A stretch of 14,017 nt of DNA from an uncultured Faecalibacterium sp. (GTDB lineage: Bacteria; Bacillota; Clostridia; Oscillospirales; Ruminococcaceae): the NCBI GenBank assembly GCA_934553285.1, contig CAKTFD010000059.1:1-14017 (forward strand). The letters are read 5' to 3'. The translations under genes were made by a program, and so were the position numbers. Positions 7,041-12,118 of this stretch are shown one piece after another. The notes under the pieces are model-generated. The model was given only the letters and a program-made list of their open reading frames with translations. It was not told the origin of the DNA and ran no database searches. Numbering within the stretch: position 1 is the stretch's first letter; every line of letters begins with the position of its first letter.

Positions 7041-7165
7041 TATCGCACAAACCGGCAAGCTGTGTCATCTTTGGGCAAAATTGATGAAAAAACCAATAAA
7101 ATTTTGGAATATCCGCGTTGAATCTGGGCAAAACAGAAAATAATCAAACATATACAAATCTGCCT

Positions 7166-7193
7166 TTGCTTTTTTGTGGAAGTAGTGTATAAT
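7166..7193 (+). promoter_or_regulatory. SigA-type promoter of murA
   Basis: TTGCTT (7166-7171) and a perfect TATAAT (7188-7193) are 16 bp apart, within the AT-rich part of the fbp-murA gap. The expected start near 7200 gives a leader of about 120 nt. The gap between the fbp stop and this promoter holds no gene; it contains a near-palindrome CCAAT...TTTGG at 7093-7107 of unknown meaning. Confidence 0.8.
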
Positions 7194-7282
7194 AGGATAG
7201 TTATAAGTACGCCCTGGTGTTGGTCAATCTGTACACACAGGCAGTACAAGGAACGATTTGGAATGCTTTCAGGAACCTTAAC

Positions 7283-7301
7283 AGGCCTGTGGCACAGGCC
7301 T
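7283..7301 (+). promoter_or_regulatory. murA leader hairpin
   Basis: AGGCCTGTG (7283-7291) and CACAGGCCT (7293-7301) are perfect 9-bp inverted arms around one base, giving an 8-bp stem with a GGC loop in RNA. The stem ends 5 nt before AAGGAG at 7307-7312. Only TTT follows it, so termination is unlikely. It could affect translation of murA or protect the leader. Confidence 0.62.
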
Positions 7302-7321
7302 TTGACAAGGAGATCATAAAA

Positions 7322-8608
7322 GTGGAGAAATTTGTTATTACGGGCGGCAAGCCCCTGCATGGAGAAGTAACGATCTCCGGCGCAAAGAACGCGGCTGTGG
7401 GCATCCTGCCCGCCACCATTCTGGCAGCGGATGTCTGCGTCATCGAAAATCTGCCCGATATCAGCGATGTGGCGGTCAGCCTCAAGATCCTGAGCACCCT
7501 TGGTGCCCGGGTAAAGATGCTCAATCGCAACACCTACGAGATCGATACCACGCATCTGGTCACGACCAATGTCCCGGACGATCTGTCCCGCCAGATGCGC
7601 GCTAGCTACTACTTCCTGGGTGCGCTGCTGTCCCGTTTTGGTAAGGCACAGGTAGCTATGCCCGGCGGCTGCAACCTTGGCCCCCGCCCCATCGACCAGC
7701 ACCTCAAGGTGTTCAGCGCCCTGGGTGCCGAGGACAGCGTGGACTACGGCATGATCACCGTGCGTACCAAGCAGGAGCTGGCCGGTGCGCATATCTTCTT
7801 TGATAAGGTCAGCGTGGGCGCTACCATGAACGGTATGCTCTCCGCCGTGATGGCAAAGGGGCAGACCATCCTGGAAAACTGCGCCAAGGAGCCGCATGTG
7901 GTGGATCTGGCCAACTTCCTGAACATGTGCGGTGCCGATGTGCGCGGTGCCGGTACCGATGTCATCAAGGTGCGCGGCGTGGAAAAGATGCACGGCTGCA
8001 CCTACAGCATCATCCCGGATCAGATCGAGGCAGGCAGCTACATGGTAGCCGCTGCTGCCACTGGCGGCGATGTGCTGATCAAAAACGTGACGCCCAAGCA
8101 TCTGGAACCCATCACGGCCAAGCTGCGCCGTGCAGGGGCCACCGTGGAGGAGTTTGACGATGCCGTGCGGGTGTCCCGTACCGGTGATATCCTGCCGCTG
8201 AAGATCAATACCATGCCGCACCCCGGTTTCCCCACCGATATGCAGCCCCTGATGGGTGTTCTGCTGAGCGTGGCCAAGGGCACCAGCACCATCACCGAGA
8301 GCGTGTGGGACAACCGCTTCCGCTATGTGGACGAGCTGCGCAAGATGGGTGCCAGCGTGCAGGTGGATGGCCAGGTCGCTGTGTTTGAGGGCGTGGAGAA
8401 GCTCAGTCCTGCACCGCTGCGTGCTTCCGACCTGCGTGCCGGAGCCGCCATGGTGGTGGCAGCCCTGATGACCGAGGGCACCAGCGAGATCGAAGAGATC
8501 GGGCATATCGAGCGCGGCTACGAGAATATCGTAGAAAAGCTGCGCGGCCTGGGTGCAGATATCCGCAAGGTGGAGCGGGTGCCCGCTGCACTGAATCAGG
8601 CCCTGTAA
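7322..8608 (+). CDS. murA: UDP-N-acetylglucosamine 1-carboxyvinyltransferase
   Basis: This 428-aa cytoplasmic enzyme transfers enolpyruvate from PEP to UDP-GlcNAc, the first committed step of peptidoglycan precursor synthesis and the target of fosfomycin. The active-site lysine K22 is in ISGAKNAA, and the catalytic cysteine C117 is in MPGGCNLGPRPIDQH (equivalent to Cys115 of E. coli), so the enzyme should be fosfomycin-sensitive rather than the Cys-to-Asp type. Length and the repeated EPSP-synthase-like halves fit MurA. I start at GTG 7322 (MEKFVITGGKPLHG): AAGGAG at 7307-7312 is 9 nt upstream and the family starts here. The in-frame extension to 7217 would cross the leader hairpin. A strong hairpin follows the stop. 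The sequence alone does not tell whether this is the MurA1 or MurA2 (MurZ) paralogue. Confidence 0.96.
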   Translation: MEKFVITGGKPLHGEVTISGAKNAAVGILPATILAADVCVIENLPDISDVAVSLKILSTLGARVKMLNRNTYEIDTTHLVTTNVPDDLSRQMRASYYFLGALLSRFGKAQVAMPGGCNLGPRPIDQHLKVFSALGAEDSVDYGMITVRTKQELAGAHIFFDKVSVGATMNGMLSAVMAKGQTILENCAKEPHVVDLANFLNMCGADVRGAGTDVIKVRGVEKMHGCTYSIIPDQIEAGSYMVAAAATGGDVLIKNVTPKHLEPITAKLRRAGATVEEFDDAVRVSRTGDILPLKINTMPHPGFPTDMQPLMGVLLSVAKGTSTITESVWDNRFRYVDELRKMGASVQVDGQVAVFEGVEKLSPAPLRASDLRAGAAMVVAALMTEGTSEIEEIGHIERGYENIVEKLRGLGADIRKVERVPAALNQAL

Positions 8609-8625
8609 CAGGAACGCAAATACAC

Positions 8626-8663
8626 AAACAGCCTGCCGCAAGTTCTGTGCGGCGGGCTGTTTT
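8626..8663 (+). terminator. Intrinsic terminator after murA
   Basis: AAACAGCCTGCCGCA (8626-8640) pairs with TGCGGCGGGCTGTTT (8648-8662) over 15 bp with one G-U pair and a 7-nt loop, ending in TTTT. It starts 17 nt after the murA stop. The T tract is short, so read-through into walJ, whose start is only 25 nt beyond, is plausible. Confidence 0.85.
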
Positions 8664-8688
8664 CGGGTGTTGAACATAAGAGGTTTTC

Positions 8689-9477
8689 ATGGCAGAGTTC
8701 ATTTCATTGTATTCCGGTTCTTCCGGCAACAGCAGCGTGGTGCGCTGCGGCAGCCAGTATCTCATCGTGGATATGGGCAAGGGTGTGCGTACCACCTCGG
8801 CAGCGCTCAAGGCACTGGGGCTTGCAGTCAGCGACTGTGCAGGCATCCTCATCACCCATGAGCACAGCGACCACGTTAAGGGGCTGTCCACCTTTCTCAA
8901 AAAGAATCCGCTGCCGGTGTACGGTGCCGCTGCCACGCTGGATTTTCTGGATGCCAACGGCATCGTGCCTGCCAGCTGCGCGCTGAACGCGCTGGAAGGC
9001 AGGGAAGAGGACATCGGCAGTTTTGGGGTGCAGTCCTTCCCGACCAGCCACGATGTGCCCTGTGTGGGCTACCGCATCCACACCCCGGACGATAAGACCA
9101 TGACCATCGCCACCGACCTTGGCACCCTGACTGCGCCGGTGCACGAGGCGCTTTCCGGCTGTGACCTGGTGGCGCTGGAAAGCAACTACGACCTGCATAT
9201 GCTGCGCAGCGGACCGTATCCGTACTACCTGCGCGCCCGCATTGAGAGCGTACGGGGCCATCTTTCCAACGATGAGTGCTCGGCAAAACTGCTGGAACTC
9301 ATCCAGGGCGGCTGCAAAAAATTTGCGCTGTGCCACCTCTCGCAGGAGAACAATACCCCCGCCCTTGCACTGCAGACGGTGTTCACGACCCTGGGCGCAG
9401 CCGGAGTCGTGCCGGAAAAGGACTGCATCGTGCAGGCGCAGCGCCGCAACGAGGTAAGCCCTGCGCTGGAGTTCTGA
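8689..9477 (+). CDS. walJ: WalJ/YycJ-type MBL-fold metallohydrolase
   Basis: This 262-aa soluble protein has the metallo-beta-lactamase fold. It opens with the WalJ-typical SLYSGSSGNSSVV and carries the metal motif HxHxDH as H57, H59, D61 and H62 (ITHEHSDHVKGL). Later marks are the SHDVPCVGYRI segment, the TDLGTL metal-binding aspartate strand, LESNYDLHML and CHLSQENNTPALA. Its length equals Bacillus YycJ (about 264 aa). In bacilli the gene belongs to the walRK cluster; an exonuclease role linked to DNA mismatch repair has been reported for a homologue, so cell-wall involvement is not certain. Here it stands after murA without walRK. ATG 8689 is preceded by AAGAGG at 8678-8683 with 5 nt spacing. 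There is no room for a promoter between the preceding terminator and this gene, so expression probably depends on read-through from murA. Confidence 0.9.
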   Translation: MAEFISLYSGSSGNSSVVRCGSQYLIVDMGKGVRTTSAALKALGLAVSDCAGILITHEHSDHVKGLSTFLKKNPLPVYGAAATLDFLDANGIVPASCALNALEGREEDIGSFGVQSFPTSHDVPCVGYRIHTPDDKTMTIATDLGTLTAPVHEALSGCDLVALESNYDLHMLRSGPYPYYLRARIESVRGHLSNDECSAKLLELIQGGCKKFALCHLSQENNTPALALQTVFTTLGAAGVVPEKDCIVQAQRRNEVSPALEF

Positions 9478-9490
9478 TATCGCAACAAAT

Positions 9491-9556
9491 AAAGCCATCT
9501 GTAACGGCCTGCCCGGAGCGTTTTGATACTCGGCACGGCAATTGCAGATGGCTTTT
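9491..9556. terminator. Bidirectional terminator between walJ and the dnaI-like gene
   Basis: AAAGCCATCTG (9491-9501) and CAGATGGCTTT (9545-9555) are perfect 11-bp inverted arms. The 43-nt interval can extend the stem with GCC-TGCC against GGCACGGC. TTTT follows on the plus strand and TTTATTT on the complement, so it can end both converging transcripts. The remaining bases up to 9646 show no further structure or gene. Confidence 0.72.
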
Positions 9557-9646
9557 GCTTTGCGTGATGATACGATGTTTTGCTGAAATAAAAAGCCGAA
9601 TGGTATGTACAAAGAGAGAAGGCGGACCGGATAGAAACAAAACCGC

Positions 9647-10627
9647 TTATTCCGCTGCTTTCTGTACCCGGATATCACTGCCCAGGAACTGGATCTGTAC
9701 AAAAGCCGCAAGGCGGCTGGAGATCTTTTCGGTATACAGCTTTTCCAGCAGGGCACCATCCGTGATGTTGGTGGTAACGATGGTGGGCAGCTTTGCGCCC
9801 AGACGGTTGTTCAGCAGGCTGTACAGATTCGTCAAAAAAAAGCTGGAGTTGAACTCGGTGCCCAGATCGTCCAGGATCAGCAGGTCGGCATTGCAGGCGG
9901 TCTGGAAGAGCGTTTCCTCTTCGCCGCCGGGGTCGGTGCCAAAATGCAGCGCTTCCAGCCGGCCAAAGAAATCCGGGCAGGAAACATAGATCACATCGTG
10001 GTTCTGCCGCAGCACCTCTCCGGCAATGGCAAGGGCGGCATGGGTCTTGCCCAGCCCTGCATTGCCCACCAGAAGCAGGCTTTCCCGGCTGGCGGGGGAA
10101 AAATCTGTGGCGTAATCCCGCAAATCGGCCAGTACATCCGCCATGTAGCTGCGGATGCTCTCGCCCAGGGTCTTGTCCACGGTGTTGGGGTAATAGTCCA
10201 GCTGCATGGTGTCAAAGCTGGAGATGGACAGGCTGGACAGCTCTTCGATCTCCTTCCGACGCAGCTGCTGCATCACCCGGCGCACGCAGTCACAGGTGCG
10301 CCCCTCCACAGCGCCGGTGTCCTGGCAGCGCCTGCAGGTAAACTTCGGCTCCAATGCGTCTGCAGGGCGGCCGCTGGCAGCCAGCAGGGCGGTCAGCCGC
10401 TGCTTTGCAGCAGTAAGGGCAGCTGCAGCCTCGGTGCGGTCTTTCCCGGCAGCACCGGCAATGGCGCAGCGGATGCCCCGTACCCGCACCTCCTCCTCCG
10501 CGTGGCGCAGCTCCGGGATGGCGGCTTCGGCTTCTGCCTGGGCATCCTGTGCCAGCGCGCGGGCGGTCTGCCGCCGCATGGCTACGGTGCGCAGCGCTTC
10601 CTGATACAATTCGTTTTTGGTACGCAT
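9647..10627 (-). CDS. dnaI: DnaI/DnaC-like replicative helicase loader ATPase
   Basis: This 326-aa AAA+ protein most likely loads the replicative helicase at origins or restart sites. The N-terminal 90 residues are alanine- and charge-rich and probably coiled coil. Next comes a zinc-binding cysteine set, C98, C101, C112 and C114 (CRRCQDTG...CDC), as in the helicase-binding region of DnaI-type loaders. The ATPase domain has Walker A GNAGLGKT (188-195), Walker B LLILDDLG (D253, D254) and a sensor segment IVTTN. Similar AAA+ domains occur in IstB transposition helpers, but the N-terminal zinc module and the adjacent DnaD-like gene favour a chromosomal loader. ATG 10627 has AAGGAG (10633-10638 on the complement) 5 nt upstream; this ribosome site overlaps the TAA of the preceding gene, so the two are probably translationally coupled. 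It is the last gene of the operon. Confidence 0.88.
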   Translation of the reverse strand: MRTKNELYQEALRTVAMRRQTARALAQDAQAEAEAAIPELRHAEEEVRVRGIRCAIAGAAGKDRTEAAAALTAAKQRLTALLAASGRPADALEPKFTCRRCQDTGAVEGRTCDCVRRVMQQLRRKEIEELSSLSISSFDTMQLDYYPNTVDKTLGESIRSYMADVLADLRDYATDFSPASRESLLLVGNAGLGKTHAALAIAGEVLRQNHDVIYVSCPDFFGRLEALHFGTDPGGEEETLFQTACNADLLILDDLGTEFNSSFFLTNLYSLLNNRLGAKLPTIVTTNITDGALLEKLYTEKISSRLAAFVQIQFLGSDIRVQKAAE

Positions 10628-10636
10628 AAAAGCTCC

Positions 10637-11551
10637 TTATTCCGGTTTCTTGATGAGGGAACGGCGGCGGGTGGCGTTTTTCAGGATGTCGTTCCCGCTG
10701 GGGGCTGCGCGGTCCACCCGGATATTCCGGCTGGCACCGGCTGCAGCCACCGGCCCGCGCACATCGTGGATGCTGCGCAGCCCCTTGGCGTTCCAGGTCT
10801 TGAGGATGCTGTTCCAGTACCACAGATCCCGTTTTGGCCCGGCCTGCACAGCGGCCTCCTGCACCATGGCATCATCGTAGCCGTACACCTCGTACCAGCG
10901 GGCGATGGCTTTGCGCCCGCCCAGGGTCAGCTCCTCGCTGGGGATCTGCAGCAGGCTGCTGACATATTCCTCCCGGTTCTGGCGCAGGGCCAGCAGCTGC
11001 AGGTGGGCATCGGCCTGCTCGCCGGTCTCTACGCCTTCCGCACGCCAGACCTTCAGCTCGTGGGCCACCGCAGCCATGGTGCGCTTGCCCCGGCTGGCTA
11101 CGTAGGCAACGCACAGCATCACGGTCTCTGGGGCAAAGCCCTCCTGCACATACAGGTTCACCAGCTTTTCCATCTCGTTGTGGGTCAGCGCCCGGGCAAA
11201 ACTGGTCTGCCCGCAGTCGATCAGGCTGGAGATCATGGGGTCGGTACGGCTGGCGGCTGCGATCTCGGCCCAGTTCATGGGTGCGGGTGCGCTTGGCTCT
11301 GCACCCGGGGCCGCATTTTCCTCGTAGCGTTCCAGCAGCCCTGCACCGGCCCAGAAGGCCAGTGCGCTCTCGGCGCTGATGCGGCTGCGCAGCTTGAGAT
11401 CGGCGCAGATCTTGTCCGGGTCGGTCACCCCGGTAGCCAGCACATACAGCGCCACCCGCACATTATATTCTTCGGCGATGCCCAGCTTGGAAAACACCAG
11501 CTGCGGCACGGCGATGGTATCGCCCTTGAGTTCTTTCAAACGGTAGATCAT
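10637..11551 (-). CDS. DnaD-like primosome protein with two DDBH2-type repeats
   Basis: This 304-aa protein resembles Firmicutes DnaD/DnaB primosome proteins, which remodel DNA and recruit the helicase loader. Residues 1-75 (MIYRLKELKGDTIAVPQLVF...WAGAGLLERY) look like the N-terminal winged-helix region. After a proline-rich linker (79-92) there are two copies of a DnaD C-terminal type helical module: about 102-176, ending VAHELKVWRAEGVET, and about 198-260, ending YWNSILKTWNAKGLRS. The second copy keeps the Y-x3-IL-x2-W-x3-G pattern that marks the family. The C-terminal tail is basic (RNIRVDRA...RRRSLIKK), suited to DNA contact. ATG 11551 has GAGGAA just upstream (11555-11560 on the complement). 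It starts 16 nt after the 122-aa gene and ends 9 nt before the loader, so the three form one operon. Confidence 0.85.
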   Translation of the reverse strand: MIYRLKELKGDTIAVPQLVFSKLGIAEEYNVRVALYVLATGVTDPDKICADLKLRSRISAESALAFWAGAGLLERYEENAAPGAEPSAPAPMNWAEIAAASRTDPMISSLIDCGQTSFARALTHNEMEKLVNLYVQEGFAPETVMLCVAYVASRGKRTMAAVAHELKVWRAEGVETGEQADAHLQLLALRQNREEYVSSLLQIPSEELTLGGRKAIARWYEVYGYDDAMVQEAAVQAGPKRDLWYWNSILKTWNAKGLRSIHDVRGPVAAAGASRNIRVDRAAPSGNDILKNATRRRSLIKKPE

Positions 11552-11567
11552 GGTTTCCTCATTCGGT

Positions 11568-11936
11568 TCATTCGTTGGGGGCTTCCGGTTCAGCAGGCGG
11601 TTCCCAGGGGTCGCAGTCCATCATGTCCGGGCAGTTGTTCCAGCGTTCCGGCTCCGCCTCATAGGCGTCTTTCAGGTACTGTGCCGCGGCCGTGCGGCCT
11701 GCGTCTGTAAGCGGAAACACCTCCCGGCGGCGCAGGGCGGGGTCGGTCTTGTCAATGGTCCAGGGAGCAGGCCAGTAGTCCACCGTGAGGATCTTTTCCT
11801 CTTTGGTGGCACCCTCGCCGCCGTCCGGGTCCGGCACGGTGCGCTTGCCCGGGGTAAGCCGGTAGCGCAGCCCGGCCTCGTTGCCGCTGTAATCATTCTT
11901 GCACAAAAAATAGTGCAGCAGGGGAACAAAGATCAT
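11568..11936 (-). CDS. Hypothetical protein, first gene of the dnaD-dnaI operon
   Basis: I do not recognise this 122-aa protein. The first 12 residues are hydrophobic (MIFVPLLHYFLC), too short for a clear membrane anchor. They are followed by a polar, acidic, tryptophan-containing body (VDYWPAPWTIDKTDPALRRREVFPLTDAGRTAAAQYL, then ERWNNCPDMMDCDPWEPP) and a proline/glutamate tail. The segment VFPLTDAGRTAAAQYL resembles the recognition-helix end of small winged-helix proteins, but this is speculative. Reality is supported by its own promoter, the tight spacing to the DnaD-like gene (16 nt) and a ribosome site AAAGGA at 11948-11953, 11 nt before ATG 11936. An in-frame TTG at 11981 would add 15 residues but falls inside the leader hairpin region at the transcription start, so I reject it. 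Context suggests a link to replication or simply a shared promoter. Confidence 0.7.
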   Translation of the reverse strand: MIFVPLLHYFLCKNDYSGNEAGLRYRLTPGKRTVPDPDGGEGATKEEKILTVDYWPAPWTIDKTDPALRRREVFPLTDAGRTAAAQYLKDAYEAEPERWNNCPDMMDCDPWEPPAEPEAPNE

Positions 11937-11956
11937 GGTGCAGCTTGTCCTTTCCG

Positions 11957-11977
11957 GCAAAAGGCACAGCCTTTTGC
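11957..11977 (-). promoter_or_regulatory. Leader hairpin of the dnaD-dnaI operon
   Basis: GCAAAAGGC (11957-11965) and GCCTTTTGC (11969-11977) are perfect 9-bp arms with a 3-nt loop. The stem ends 3 nt before the ribosome site and begins about 6 nt after the expected transcription start. The same 9-mers form the feet of the terminator at 2674-2710, so the element is terminator-like, but here no T tract follows the stem. Confidence 0.65.
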
Positions 11978-11989
11978 ACAATCAATTCT

Positions 11990-12017
11990 ATTATAAAGCC
12001 GCCGGGCCAAAATGCAA
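11990..12017 (-). promoter_or_regulatory. SigA-type promoter of the dnaD-dnaI operon
   Basis: On the complement strand TTGCAT (12012-12017) and a perfect TATAAT (11990-11995) are 16 bp apart. The expected start near 11983 gives a leader of about 47 nt. The -35 overlaps one arm of an inverted repeat, ATGCAA (12012-12017) and TTGCAT (12025-12030). Confidence 0.8.
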
Positions 12018-12064
12018 TAACTTTTTGCATCGCTCTGCGGAGATCGATTGGCACCAACACCAAA

Positions 12065-12096
12065 AGAGGCCGCTGCGCAACTGCACAACGGCCTCT
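12065..12096 (-). terminator. Intrinsic terminator of htpG
   Basis: AGAGGCCG (12065-12072) and CGGCCTCT (12089-12096) pair, and the inner bases continue the stem to about 14 bp including two G-U pairs with a small loop. On the complement strand the stem is followed by TTTGG, giving a CTCTTTT run. It lies 22 nt after the htpG stop and isolates htpG from the next promoter downstream on the same strand. Confidence 0.88.
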
Positions 12097-12118
12097 CCAT
12101 AAAAACTTACTTTAAAAT

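Noticed and set aside
4923..7058. A 711-codon open frame antisense to all of fbp
   Set aside because: It mirrors fbp codon by codon. Strong GC bias at third positions removes stops from the opposite strand, and the translation is a His/Gln/Val-rich shadow with no domain and no ribosome site. fbp has all its catalytic motifs.
7072..7133. Direct repeat TGGGCAAAA at 7072-7080 and 7125-7133 between fbp and murA
   Set aside because: Nine bases twice in an A-rich stretch of low complexity is not convincing without conservation data; no associated promoter or stem.
7217..7321. N-terminal extension of murA by 35 codons
   Set aside because: It would begin with GTG without a ribosome site, cross the leader hairpin, and add residues absent from MurA. 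GTG 7322 has AAGGAG at proper spacing.
6992..8677. A 561-codon open frame antisense to murA
   Set aside because: Shadow of murA codon usage; it also runs across the murA promoter and leader.
9647..10627. Reading the DnaI-like ATPase as an IstB helper of an insertion sequence
   Set aside because: No IstA transposase or terminal inverted repeats nearby, and it has the N-terminal zinc module and sits in an operon with a DnaD-like gene.
9944..11710. A 588-codon open frame on the plus strand across the dnaD-dnaI operon
   Set aside because: It spans two genes and their junction antisense, shows no recognisable motif and no start context; the minus-strand genes have clear motifs and ribosome sites.
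11937..11981. Upstream TTG start for the 122-aa protein
   Set aside because: It lies at the predicted transcription start and inside the leader hairpin, leaving no room for a ribosome site.
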